The translations under genes were made by a program, and so were the position numbers. The notes below the pieces were generated by a model that saw only the letters and a list, made by a program, of their open reading frames with translations, did not search any database and was not told where the DNA came from. Shown piece by piece: positions 18,815-27,801 of a stretch of DNA of 64,000 nucleotides; the first letter of the stretch is position 1, and every line of letters starts with the position of its first letter. The DNA is from Bacteroidetes bacterium MED-G17 (GTDB lineage: Bacteria > Bacteroidota > Bacteroidia > NS11-12g > UBA9320). Location of the stretch: contig NTKK01000002.1 of the NCBI GenBank assembly GCA_002457675.1, positions 154,040-218,039 of the forward strand, given 5' to 3'.

Positions 18815-19474
18815 ATGTCTTCTAACCATAGAGTACAAGATTTTCAAGAGCCAGCTTTACTCATTGCGGATGGGGAAAAATGTTCTCAAAAGTTGGTAGA
18901 TGAACTGTTGGCTTGGGGACCCTTTGTTTTGATGCTTGATGGTGCGGTTCGATTCTCTTCGGCATATAAAATTTTTCCTGATGCAGTTTTAGGAGATTTT
19001 GATGATCATTTTGATGCGAAAAAATTCGTAAATCCAGAGCATACCAAAATAATTGAAGCACCAAATCAAAACAAAACAGACCTTGAAAAAGGTTTAGATT
19101 ATTTGATTTCATTGGGCATACATTCCGTTAACATTATCTGGGCAAATGGCCAAAGAACAGATCATGTATTAAACAACTATTCGTCCTACATAAAGTACAA
19201 GAAAGATATTCAGATAGCCATTATTGATGATTATTGTAAAAGCTATTTTTTGCCAAATGAATTTAAAAAATATTACCCCAAGGGGAGTAAAATATCGCTG
19301 ATACCTGCTTGGCAAGCCAAACAGGTTTGTACTTCAGGTCTAAAGTACGATTTAGATGATGCCCATTTAGAACTCGGGCAAAAAACAAGTTCGAGCAACG
19401 AGAGTGCTAAAGATGGCTTTGTACAAATAAGTTTTTCAGAAGGCAACATACTTTTAATAGAATGTCAAGATTGA
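18815..19474 (+). CDS. thiN: Thiamine pyrophosphokinase
   Basis: A 219-residue cytosolic enzyme converting thiamine to thiamine diphosphate with ATP. Core motifs are LIADGEKC, LDGAVRFSS, PDAVLGDFDD (metal-binding aspartates), the NQNKTDLEKGLDYL motif matching the TTDLEKAL box of the family, and WANGQRTDHVLNN. The C-terminal beta domain (KGSKISLIPAW..., ISFSEGNILLIE) is present. A purine-rich AAGGAGA lies close upstream of the ATG. No THI element is visible in front of it. It overlaps the next gene by 13 bases and heads an operon with a methyltransferase and a membrane glycosyltransferase-like protein, which suggests convenience rather than a shared pathway. Confidence 0.88.
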   Translation: MSSNHRVQDFQEPALLIADGEKCSQKLVDELLAWGPFVLMLDGAVRFSSAYKIFPDAVLGDFDDHFDAKKFVNPEHTKIIEAPNQNKTDLEKGLDYLISLGIHSVNIIWANGQRTDHVLNNYSSYIKYKKDIQIAIIDDYCKSYFLPNEFKKYYPKGSKISLIPAWQAKQVCTSGLKYDLDDAHLELGQKTSSSNESAKDGFVQISFSEGNILLIECQD

Positions 19475-20385
19475 CTGAAACGCAAAAAAAATTTGTGAAG
19501 GTGGTTCATAAACTTCCTTTTGAGCAGTTTAGTAAAAGCCAATATGCACTAGATTATTTTAAAAGCTATTTGCAAAAAACACATTATGAGGCCTATATAT
19601 TGGATGCGCTTGTAAATGAGATCGAATGCCCCAATACTTTTGACGTGGTAGACTTTGGCGGGGGAATTGGTATGCTTAGTTTGATGCTGCATATAAAGGG
19701 TTATTCTAATATAGTAATGGTAGATCACAATTCAGAGGCATGCAATTTTGCTAAGAATATGTTTAAACATTTACATATAGATGTTTTAGTTCTATGTGGT
19801 TCACAAAAAGAGATACCAAGCAACTCTAGCATTTTAATAGCTAGAGATGTTGTTGAGCATATTTATGATTTCCCCAATTTTTTATACCGTGAAATTGAGC
19901 AAGGAAAATTAAAAGAATTTGTTTTTGGGACAAGTGCCAACCCACACAATTTACTCAGGAAAAGATATTTTAAAAACATTCATAAGAAGGCTGAAGAGGA
20001 ATATTATGGTATGAGAAAATCTTATTTTGAAAAGAAAGGAATGTCAGATGAAATGGCATTAACAAAAGCAAAAATTACAAAGGGCTTACGTTTTTGTGAT
20101 TTTGAAAATGATTTAAAAATTAATACAACTTATTCAAGCAATACCTGTCATCCAGAAACAGGCAACTGGGCGGAAAGACTCGAAAAAATTTCATGGTATG
20201 CTCAAATTATTGACGACTACAAAACATGGAAATTTTCAGTTGGATTACTAAATTGGAACAATCGAGAAAATGCTCTTTGGAAAAAAATTGTATTTTCCAT
20301 AATAAATTGGATAAATGCGGTTCTTAAAAGTCAAACATTGGCGCCTTACCTAATATTTACTTATCGAAAAAATGAAAAGTATTAG
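19462..20385 (+). CDS. SAM-dependent methyltransferase-like protein
   Basis: A 307-residue protein with a class I methyltransferase fold: the SAM-binding loop VVDFGGGIGMLSLML is at about residues 60-75, the acidic VMVDHNSEA at about 87-95, and ARDVVEHIYDFP at about 130-142. The C-terminal half (ANPHNLLRKRYFKN, TKAKITKGLRF, CHPETGNWAERL) is not familiar. The substrate is unknown; the neighbouring membrane protein and nearby surface genes suggest envelope or glycan modification. It overlaps both neighbours (13 and 14 bases). Confidence 0.7.
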   Translation: MSRLTETQKKFVKVVHKLPFEQFSKSQYALDYFKSYLQKTHYEAYILDALVNEIECPNTFDVVDFGGGIGMLSLMLHIKGYSNIVMVDHNSEACNFAKNMFKHLHIDVLVLCGSQKEIPSNSSILIARDVVEHIYDFPNFLYREIEQGKLKEFVFGTSANPHNLLRKRYFKNIHKKAEEEYYGMRKSYFEKKGMSDEMALTKAKITKGLRFCDFENDLKINTTYSSNTCHPETGNWAERLEKISWYAQIIDDYKTWKFSVGLLNWNNRENALWKKIVFSIINWINAVLKSQTLAPYLIFTYRKNEKY

Positions 20386-21733
20386 CTATTCGAAATTTGG
20401 CGCGATTGTTTTATGTCTTATACTTACCCTTTTATCTTTGTATACTAAACCTTGGAAAAAACAACGGGCCATTGTCTATGATGTTGCAAGTTATTATGCC
20501 TATTTGCCTGCGAAATTCATTTATCAAGATCTAGAATTAAATTTTATTGGAATACTTCCAAAAGAAGAGCCTTTTGAAGGTGTTTGGGTGAATGATTATA
20601 AGGGGAAAAGACTTTTGAAATATACTATGGGTTTAGCATATTTATACTTCCCTGGTTTTGTGATTGCAGATACTTACACAGTTCTTCAGAGCAAATACAA
20701 CAGAAATGGCTATAGCCTGCCTTATCAGTTGGCTTTATCAATTAATGCGCTGTTACTGAGCTTTTTTTCTATTTTCTTACTTCGGTATTTTTTATCCTTC
20801 TTTTTTAAAGACAAGATAATTGCCCTGTTATTATTTACAATTGTATTGGCTACCAACTATTTACATTATGTAATTGCTGAGCCTGGGATGAGTCATACCT
20901 ATTCCTTTTTTTTGGTTGTTTTGCTAGGTATTTCTGTAGAGAAGTTTAGGCAACAAAGTCAGGTGAAATGGTTGTTGATTATGGCCTTGGTTTTGGGTCT
21001 TTTGGTGCTTATTCGCCCAACCAACATTTTGTTCCTAGTCCTTCCTTTATGGCTAAATACCAAGCATTTGATGCGCTTTTTGCAAAGCGGAAAGGCCAAC
21101 TACTTGTATCTAGTTTTTGCCATTTTCCTGGGTATTTTACCCTTTATTCCGCAAATGTATTATTGGAAAGAAATTACTGGCCAATGGATTTATTATAGTT
21201 ATGGTGAGGAGAACTTTTTCTTTAAAAACCCGCATATTTGGAAAGGACTTTTTGGTTTCAGAAAGGGTCTTTTTATTTATACGCCTATTTTACTTTTTTC
21301 AATCCCAGGTATCTATTTTTTGGCAAACCAGAAGGGAAATAAACATTGGGTGCTCCCCATTTCAATGATTTTAATTTTTGCGTGTTGGGTACTCTTTTCA
21401 TGGTGGTGTTGGTGGTATGGTGGCGGATTTGGTATGCGTGCCATGATAGAGTTTTATCCATTGTTTGCCATCTTGTTAGGTGCAAGTTTTCAAATCCTTT
21501 TTAATCTAAAACTAAAAAAGCTTTTGTATACGATCGTTTGCGTATGTATCGGGCTGAATTTGTTTCAAACTTGGCAATACAGCAAGACACTTATACATTG
21601 GGAATCGATGAACCAAAAAGCATATTTTAGAGTTTTTTTAAAGACCAGGTTCCCTGAAAATTATGATCAACTTTTAAAGCAGCCCAAGGTTAAATGCGCC
21701 TTAAAATATGGTCATGAAAACTGTAAAAACTAG
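20372..21733 (+). CDS. Multi-span membrane protein, glycosyltransferase (GT-C)-like
   Basis: A 453-residue protein with about ten hydrophobic spans. A first extracytoplasmic loop follows the first span (YDVASYYAYLPAKFIYQDLE), containing an acidic residue near the start as in GT-C enzymes that use polyprenyl-phosphate sugars. Later features are LGLLVLIRPTN, WLNTKHLM and WWYGGGFGMRAMIEFYP, which recur in Bacteroidetes dolichyl-phosphate-mannosyltransferase-like proteins. The likely role is transfer of a sugar to an envelope glycan or protein. The 3' end overlaps guaB (convergent) by four bases. Confidence 0.65.
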   Translation: MKSISYSKFGAIVLCLILTLLSLYTKPWKKQRAIVYDVASYYAYLPAKFIYQDLELNFIGILPKEEPFEGVWVNDYKGKRLLKYTMGLAYLYFPGFVIADTYTVLQSKYNRNGYSLPYQLALSINALLLSFFSIFLLRYFLSFFFKDKIIALLLFTIVLATNYLHYVIAEPGMSHTYSFFLVVLLGISVEKFRQQSQVKWLLIMALVLGLLVLIRPTNILFLVLPLWLNTKHLMRFLQSGKANYLYLVFAIFLGILPFIPQMYYWKEITGQWIYYSYGEENFFFKNPHIWKGLFGFRKGLFIYTPILLFSIPGIYFLANQKGNKHWVLPISMILIFACWVLFSWWCWWYGGGFGMRAMIEFYPLFAILLGASFQILFNLKLKKLLYTIVCVCIGLNLFQTWQYSKTLIHWESMNQKAYFRVFLKTRFPENYDQLLKQPKVKCALKYGHENCKN

Positions 21734-23196
21734 CGGGTATAATTTGGAGCCTCTTTGGTGATTTTTATATCGTGAGGATGACTTTCTAAGATGCCAGCAT
21801 TTGAGATTTGTGCAATTTCTGCCTTTTTGAGTTGTTCAATATCTTTAGCTCCACAATAGCCCATACCTGCTTTTAAACCGCCAATATATTGATACAGAAC
21901 TTCTGAAATAGAACCCTTAAATGGTACGGAACCTTCTATGCCTTCTGGAACCAATTTATTTATTTCATCTTCTGCATCTTGAAAATACCTATCCTTAGAG
22001 CCTTTTTTCATTGAAGCCAAGCTTCCCATACCTCTGTAGGTTTTCATTCTTCTTCCATTAATAATTGATGTTTCACCTGGAGACTCGGCAGTTCCTGCTA
22101 AGATAGATCCCGCCATAATAGTATCTGCACCTGTTGCAATGGCTTTTACAATATCTCCACTGTAGCGTATTCCACCGTCAGCAATAAGACCAATATCTTC
22201 ATTCTCTAGAACTTGCGCACAATCCATGATTGCGGTCAATTGTGGAACACCGATTCCAGCAATGATACGTGTAGTGCATATCGAACCGGGTCCAACACCA
22301 ACTTTGATACCATCGCAACCTGTATTTAGTAAATCTTTAGCCGCTTGTTCAGTGGCAATATTTCCAACTATTAAATCGATAGAATTGTATTGCTTCTTGA
22401 TTTTTTTTGCCATTTCTATAACACCTTTGCTGTGGCCATGAGCGGTGTCCAAAGTAATTACGTCTACGCCTTCTTTGCTTAAGGCATCAACTCGCTCCAA
22501 ACTATCCTCGGTAACTCCAATAGCAGCTCCAACTAACAACCTTCCGTATTGATCTTTACACGCTTGAGGATAGTTTTTTACTTTTTGAATGTCTTTAAAG
22601 GTAATGAGTCCTTTTAGTTGATTTTGATTATTTACAACGGGTAGTTTTTCAATTTTGTGTGCCTGTAAAATACTTTCTGCATCGGTAAGTTTGGTTCCTT
22701 CTGAGGCAGTAATGAGCTTGTCTTTGGTCATGACTTCATATATTTTTCGGCTAAGATTCTTTTCAAATCTTAAATCTCTATTGGTGATAATGCCAACAAG
22801 CTTGTTATTTCCATCCACAATTGGAATCCCACCAATTCGATTTTCTTTCATGATGTGCAAGGCATCTTCTAACGAAGCTTCACCATGTAAAGTAATTGGA
22901 TCAATAATCATCCCACTTTCGCTTCTTTTTACTTTTTTTACTTGACTTGCTTGAGCTTCAATGCTCATATTTTTATGAATCATTCCTATACCTCCAGAAC
23001 GTGCCATAGCTACTGCCATTCTCCATTCAGTTACTGTATCCATTGCAGAGGATATCATGGGTATATTTAAACGAATATTTCGGCTGAGCTTCGTACTGGT
23101 TATCGTATCCCTTGGGAGTACTTCAGAATAGGCTGGAACTACCAAAACATCATCGAAAGTGAGGGTTTGGCGGATGGTATTCGATGGATGGATCAT
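21730..23196 (-). CDS. guaB: Inosine-5'-monophosphate dehydrogenase
   Basis: This enzyme oxidises IMP to XMP with NAD, the committed step of guanine nucleotide synthesis. At 488 residues it is the standard two-domain form. The TIM barrel begins [16 protein letters not shown]. Two CBS domains are inserted at about residues 95-205. The active-site loop [11 protein letters not shown] places the catalytic cysteine at Cys307, and the flap contains [13 protein letters not shown] start at 23196. A TATTTTTG box lies 32 bases upstream. Confidence 0.97.
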   Translation of the reverse strand: MIHPSNTIRQTLTFDDVLVVPAYSEVLPRDTITSTKLSRNIRLNIPMISSAMDTVTEWRMAVAMARSGGIGMIHKNMSIEAQASQVKKVKRSESGMIIDPITLHGEASLEDALHIMKENRIGGIPIVDGNNKLVGIITNRDLRFEKNLSRKIYEVMTKDKLITASEGTKLTDAESILQAHKIEKLPVVNNQNQLKGLITFKDIQKVKNYPQACKDQYGRLLVGAAIGVTEDSLERVDALSKEGVDVITLDTAHGHSKGVIEMAKKIKKQYNSIDLIVGNIATEQAAKDLLNTGCDGIKVGVGPGSICTTRIIAGIGVPQLTAIMDCAQVLENEDIGLIADGGIRYSGDIVKAIATGADTIMAGSILAGTAESPGETSIINGRRMKTYRGMGSLASMKKGSKDRYFQDAEDEINKLVPEGIEGSVPFKGSISEVLYQYIGGLKAGMGYCGAKDIEQLKKAEIAQISNAGILESHPHDIKITKEAPNYTR

Positions 23197-23228
23197 GGCA
23201 AATAAAAAGACGCTTGTTATTTGCTAAA

Positions 23229-23236
23229 CAAAAATA
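23229..23236 (-). promoter_or_regulatory. Candidate -7 element for guaB
   Basis: The minus strand reads TATTTTTG, an exact TAnnTTTG match 32 bases upstream of the guaB ATG, at almost the same distance as the identical box in front of pssA. Confidence 0.4.
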
Positions 23237-23288
23237 ATATTAAAATAGCGGCTTTAAAGAGAATATCGTATTTTGCTTATCATTTTCC

Positions 23289-25112
23289 ATGAAAAAGATC
23301 AAAGAATTTTTTCTTTTAGCATTCTTTTTTGCCATGTCAAATGTGGCTTTCTGCCAGACCATGGATGAAAAGCTAGTAATTCAGATGTATGAGGAGGGCG
23401 CTTATGAAGCAGCTTTTCCTGAATTAAAAAAAATGGCGTATAAATATTTGGGTAAGGAAAAATTTTATGAATATTTCATTGTTGCTTCTGTAAAGCTAGG
23501 AATTTATAATGATGCACAAATTTTGGTCAAGAAATTGATAAAATCATTTCCGCAAAAGTTAGATTACCAAATAGATTATTTGTGGTTGAAGAAGAAAAAA
23601 GAAAAAAAATTCAATGAAGCGAAAAGCATTGAAAATTTATTAAATAATTTGGAGAAAAATGATTTGGTGTTTCACAATGCGTACAAAGCTTTTGCACATA
23701 GAAAATGGACTTTTGGTGCAGAAAAAACGTTGAAAAATGCTTTGAGATATTTTCCCAACAGTAGCTTAATTATCGAATCAAACATTCAGTGGTTAAAAAT
23801 TACAGAGAAAAGTTATGATTTATATGAATTTCTCCTAACAAAATTGCTGAATAAGCAAATGAATATTGTACAGATAAATGGGGAGTTATCAGAACATATT
23901 GAATCACCTAACTTTTTGGAAGAGGTGGTACAAGTGCTAATTAAGTACATGCAGAAAAACCCAGACAAGCTGATATTAAATGAATTGTTGGTTTGGGTTT
24001 TTGTTCAAAAAGAGAGGTATCACGAAGCTTTTAAACAAACAATTGCTTTGGAAAAGAGGGAGCAAAGGGAAGGAGAGCGAACATTTTTTTTTGCCATTCA
24101 GATGATGCGACTAAAAAAATGGGATCATGCTGAACAAGCTTTGCAATACGTATCAAATCTTGGCAGAGCGACCTTTAGGTATCGGGAAGCAAAAATGTCC
24201 TTAATTCAAATAAAAAAATCACGTTTGGAACAAACAGGCTTTCAACAATTGTTAGTGACTGAATTAAATCAAGAGTTTGAAAGATATTTTGAAGAATTTG
24301 GTGTAAATGAAAATGCGATTGATCTTCAATTAGATTATGCGGAATTTCAACTCTTATTTTTAAATCAATCACAAAAAGCAGCAAAAGAATTGCAAAATAT
24401 TTTGGCTTATTCAGGACTATCCAAAAAACAAATTGGGAAAACAAAATTGCTCTTAGCAGATGCCTATTTGGTGGATGATGAAATATGGGAAGCCCAATTA
24501 TTGTATGGTCAAGTTGATAAAGCATTTAAAGAAGATATTTTAGGTCAGGAAGCGCGTTTAAAAAATGCAAGACTAAGTTATTATAAAGGTGATTTTGCTT
24601 GGTCAAAAGAACAATTAAACATTCTAAAAAGAGCTACTTCGAGACTTATTGCCAATGATGCTATGGAGCTTAGTATATTAATTTCAGACAACACGGGTCT
24701 TGACAGTACAGAAACTGCTCTACAACGATATGCACAAGCGGAATTATTGCTTTACCAAAATCGCTTTCAAGAAAGCTTATCTATTTTAGATGCACTTCCG
24801 TTTGCGACAAAAAATGAAACATTAAACGATGAAATTATCTACCTAAAAGCCCGTATCATGGCCAAGCAAAGAAATTGGCTTGAAGCAATTTTCTTTTATA
24901 ATTTGGTGGCAAAAGATTTCCCGGAAGATATTTTGGCTGACAATGCCTTGTGGCACATTGCCAACCTATATGAGAATCAACTAAAAAATAAGACAGAAGC
25001 AATTGATACCTATCAAAAGCTGGTTTATAACTATACCAATAGTGTATTTTCCGTAGCGGCAAGGAGTAAAATAAAGACAATCAAAAATGAGATTGAACGA
25101 AACTTGGAATAA
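23289..25112 (+). CDS. Periplasmic tetratricopeptide repeat protein
   Basis: A 607-residue exported protein with a signal peptide cut after VAFCQ. The rest is helical with repeated TPR-type helix pairs: AYEAAFPELKKMAYKYLG near the start, then several middle repeats, and a clear C-terminal block (NWLEAIFFYNLVAKDFPED, LADNALWHIANLYE, TEAIDTYQKLVYNYTNS). Such proteins act as scaffolds in envelope complexes; no specific partner is indicated. It stands alone between the divergent guaB and the downstream SprT-like gene. Confidence 0.8.
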   Translation: MKKIKEFFLLAFFFAMSNVAFCQTMDEKLVIQMYEEGAYEAAFPELKKMAYKYLGKEKFYEYFIVASVKLGIYNDAQILVKKLIKSFPQKLDYQIDYLWLKKKKEKKFNEAKSIENLLNNLEKNDLVFHNAYKAFAHRKWTFGAEKTLKNALRYFPNSSLIIESNIQWLKITEKSYDLYEFLLTKLLNKQMNIVQINGELSEHIESPNFLEEVVQVLIKYMQKNPDKLILNELLVWVFVQKERYHEAFKQTIALEKREQREGERTFFFAIQMMRLKKWDHAEQALQYVSNLGRATFRYREAKMSLIQIKKSRLEQTGFQQLLVTELNQEFERYFEEFGVNENAIDLQLDYAEFQLLFLNQSQKAAKELQNILAYSGLSKKQIGKTKLLLADAYLVDDEIWEAQLLYGQVDKAFKEDILGQEARLKNARLSYYKGDFAWSKEQLNILKRATSRLIANDAMELSILISDNTGLDSTETALQRYAQAELLLYQNRFQESLSILDALPFATKNETLNDEIIYLKARIMAKQRNWLEAIFFYNLVAKDFPEDILADNALWHIANLYENQLKNKTEAIDTYQKLVYNYTNSVFSVAARSKIKTIKNEIERNLE

Positions 25113-25221
25113 CAAATACGAATGGATATTTTCCGAGCGGGTTGTGTTACAGAAAAATTCACTAAAGATTCCTATAAATATCCCATAGCTTAAGAGAATT
25201 TTTATGCCTTTTTTTTGCTAA

Positions 25222-25824
25222 ATGACAGAAAAGCACACCAAGATATTAAGTAAATATTTGCCTGAAGAATTGGTAGATTTTGCCTTCAAAAATATAAGAA
25301 TGTACGCCATAGATTTTACCATTAGTAAAAGTAGGCAGAGCAAGCTAGGCGATTATAGACCTAAAAGTAAACAAAGTCCGCATAGGCTTAGCGTAAATGG
25401 AGAATTAAGTAAAAATAGGTTCGCACTTACTTTTTTGCACGAATTGGCACATTTGTTGGCTACAGAAAAGTATGGTTGGGGAAAAATTAATGCACATGGC
25501 AAAGAATGGAAAGCAGAGTTCAGCGCTTTAATCTTGTATTGGATAAGACTAGGCAAACTGTCAGAAGGAGATCAGAAGGCACTTGTGCTATTCGCTAATA
25601 ACCCTTCGGCAACGACGCGAAAAGATCCATTTGTGCTTAAAGAATTGAAGGATAAAGGTGTCAATATTTTAGCGGATGTTAAAGAGGGCGAAAATTTCAT
25701 TTTCAGAAAACAACCGCATGTGAAAATTAAAAAAAATCGCACTAGATCTTTATGCAGACGAGAAAATGATCAAAAACTATTTTTAATTTCTGAACGTGCC
25801 GAGATTAGTTTTTCAATATCCTAA
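25222..25824 (+). CDS. SprT-like zinc metalloprotein
   Basis: A 200-residue cytosolic protein with the SprT-like zinc site: HELAH at residues 73-77 and the third histidine in AHGKEW (His92). Upstream strands KLGDYRPKSKQSPHRLSVNG and LTFLHELAH match the SprT/Spartan core. In eukaryotes Spartan degrades DNA-protein crosslinks; bacterial SprT-like proteins are not well characterised. The usual C-terminal CxxC...CxxC zinc ribbon is not obvious, since only one cysteine is seen in the tail. Its 3' end overlaps the convergent esterase gene by 20 bases. Confidence 0.8.
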   Translation: MTEKHTKILSKYLPEELVDFAFKNIRMYAIDFTISKSRQSKLGDYRPKSKQSPHRLSVNGELSKNRFALTFLHELAHLLATEKYGWGKINAHGKEWKAEFSALILYWIRLGKLSEGDQKALVLFANNPSATTRKDPFVLKELKDKGVNILADVKEGENFIFRKQPHVKIKKNRTRSLCRRENDQKLFLISERAEISFSIS

Positions 25825-26947
25825 ACATTTGACCTTCCATTTTAAGGATATATAAACCCTTTGGTAGATTTGAAGTTTGGAGAATTGGATTGCTAACCGT
25901 TAGATTTCCTTTTTCTATTTCTTCTCCTAAGCTAGAGAAAATTTTGTATTCAATGGTGTTTTTTAGACCATGAATTTCAATAAAGTTTCTAAAGGGATTT
26001 GGATTAACCTGAACGGTTGTATGAGAAGATAAATTTTCGTAGCTATTGGTTTCACAATCTATTAGACCATTGATGTCATATTTAGATAAGAATTTCCAAA
26101 TTTCTTTAGAGCCATTTATGTCTTGATTACCAAAAAAGCTACCTGGCCAAGTATGTCCTCCATTAATTATTTTTATATGTTCAATTGATACGCATTGGTC
26201 TCCATTTTGCCAAGTAGATTTTTGAGCGGTGCTTCCGTCCATATTTGATATATCTTGAAAGTCTGTGACAACAGCACTTGTTTCTGTATTGTTATGCTCC
26301 GCCCAAAAGTTCATCGTTTCGGATGCTGAGAAATACCACTTAGTCCCTCCAAATTCAATACCATTATACGTATCGTCATTTGTACCCATAACAAGCATTA
26401 CAGGCAAGGGTCGATTTGGATTACAATTTTCATAAGTAACTTTGGTCATAGGTCTTGCAACGGGTGCAATAGCTGCAATTTTATCAAATAATCGACAGCC
26501 CAACTCAAAGGTGAATTCTCCGCCCAATGAATAGCCTGTGGCATATACCCTTTCTTTATCTATGTTGTATTGGCTTGAGACGGTGTCTATAAGGGTTTTT
26601 ATAAATGGAACATCATCAAAGGTTGTGGGAGCTTTCCGCATCCAATTTGTTGAACCTCCATCAGTGGGATCTGCCAATGCCTGAGGGTATACAACCATAA
26701 AGTTTGCGGTATCTGCAATGGTATGCATATCGGAAAGATCAACTTGATCTTGAATGGAGCCATTTCCCGCATGAAAATTTAGTAATAAAGGAATGCTTGT
26801 TTCACCATCATATTGGCTGGGAATAAAAAGGCGATATGCTCGGTTTTCTCCATTATGGCTGAGTATCCCATTATTAAATGATTGGGCGCAACTTAAATGG
26901 AAAGCGAGTAAAAAGAAAGAAGGTATTAAAAATTTAACTCTTTGCAC
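25805..26947 (-). CDS. Secreted esterase/polyhydroxybutyrate-depolymerase-like hydrolase with T9SS sorting domain
   Basis: A 380-residue alpha/beta hydrolase of the LpqC/feruloyl-esterase/PHB-depolymerase type. A signal peptide (to SCAQS) is followed by the catalytic domain: nucleophile motif GYSLGG with Ser140, an acidic GTNDD near 188-192 and NGGHTWPG with His265. Residues 305-380 form a type IX secretion C-terminal domain (VQVNPNPFRNFIEI ... LPKGLYILKMEG), so the enzyme should be exported through T9SS and cut or attached at the surface. The start is GTG at 26947; a TATGTTTG box ends only four bases upstream, which would make the mRNA leaderless. The natural ester substrate is unknown. Confidence 0.85.
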   Translation of the reverse strand: MQRVKFLIPSFFLLAFHLSCAQSFNNGILSHNGENRAYRLFIPSQYDGETSIPLLLNFHAGNGSIQDQVDLSDMHTIADTANFMVVYPQALADPTDGGSTNWMRKAPTTFDDVPFIKTLIDTVSSQYNIDKERVYATGYSLGGEFTFELGCRLFDKIAAIAPVARPMTKVTYENCNPNRPLPVMLVMGTNDDTYNGIEFGGTKWYFSASETMNFWAEHNNTETSAVVTDFQDISNMDGSTAQKSTWQNGDQCVSIEHIKIINGGHTWPGSFFGNQDINGSKEIWKFLSKYDINGLIDCETNSYENLSSHTTVQVNPNPFRNFIEIHGLKNTIEYKIFSSLGEEIEKGNLTVSNPILQTSNLPKGLYILKMEGQMFRILKN

Positions 26948-26951
26948 TTAC

Positions 26952-26959
26952 CAAACATA
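26952..26959 (-). promoter_or_regulatory. Candidate -7 element for the T9SS esterase
   Basis: The minus strand reads TATGTTTG (TAnnTTTG), ending four bases before the GTG start codon. Transcription starting at the usual distance would begin at or next to that codon. Confidence 0.4.
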
Positions 26960-27072
26960 CAAAAAAATCAAATAGATAGCTAATTAATTGTGGTGTGAAT
27001 AATTAAAGGTATAACTCATTATTGGGTTGTTTGTCAAAAATTTTTGAGATGTAAAAGAGACGAATATTAACC

Positions 27073-27801
27073 CTAAAAATTGTGATGTAAACTAAGTTGA
27101 AATTGGTTTTTGGTCCAATTTTGAGTGGATTGTTGCATAATGCCGAATTGGGTTTTTAAACCTTCTTTAATTACAAAACCGAGCGCTGCATAAAATCTAT
27201 TTCGATCAAAGGCTTCTTTTTGTGTATTTAAAAAAAGTTCGTTGTATAGGGCAGCATAAAAAACATGCTTCGTAAAAGCAGATTGACTTAACGGAATATT
27301 TAGGAACAAGTTGTAACGAAATCTCGTTTTGAAATCTTGATTATCAATAAAGCGTTCTTCAAAACGAAAGCGATGGTTGAAATAAAATCTAGTGCCTAAT
27401 TTGCTGGGAACCAAAAGCTCTTGATATATTCTGTTTTCTCCAAAAATTGCCGTGCTTTTGCCAAATTTTCCAGTACTTATGTGGGCGTATCCTTGGGTAA
27501 ATTTCCATTTTTTTCCAATTGGTGAAAAAGATGCACCACCACGCAGCATCAATTGTTCTAAATCTTCTGCAAGCCCCCAATTTCTCAATTGGACATCACC
27601 TTGAAAACCAAATCTCTTATGTGCTTGATGATGGTTAAAAAAATACATCCACCAAGAGCCTATTTGTTTTTCATTAATTTGGGCAGCACTTGGTTTGGAA
27701 GCCACGAATAGCCCAGCAATTAGAATTGCTTGACATATTTTCCTGCCGACTTTCTTCGTGGGATTAAAAAATATTTGGGTATTTCTGTGGATTGTACTCA
27801 T
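27073..27801 (-). CDS. DUF2490 family outer membrane protein
   Basis: A 242-residue exported protein. A signal-like hydrophobic stretch (ILIAGLFVASKPSAAQ) precedes the mature start, which has the DUF2490 pattern: IGSWWMYFFNHHQ, FGFQGDVQLRNW, RGGASFSPIGKKW and YFNHRFRFEERFID, finishing with an aromatic strand (QFQLSLHHNF) as in outer membrane barrels. The function of the family is unknown. Its start lies 38 bases inside the 3' end of the E1 gene, so it is co-transcribed with it. Confidence 0.82.
   Translation of the reverse strand: MSTIHRNTQIFFNPTKKVGRKICQAILIAGLFVASKPSAAQINEKQIGSWWMYFFNHHQAHKRFGFQGDVQLRNWGLAEDLEQLMLRGGASFSPIGKKWKFTQGYAHISTGKFGKSTAIFGENRIYQELLVPSKLGTRFYFNHRFRFEERFIDNQDFKTRFRYNLFLNIPLSQSAFTKHVFYAALYNELFLNTQKEAFDRNRFYAALGFVIKEGLKTQFGIMQQSTQNWTKNQFQLSLHHNF

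Noticed and set aside
16703..18847. Longer start at 18847 for the large lipoprotein
   Set aside because: It would overlap the start of thiN and place extra residues before a good lipoprotein signal; the ATG at 18763 is better.
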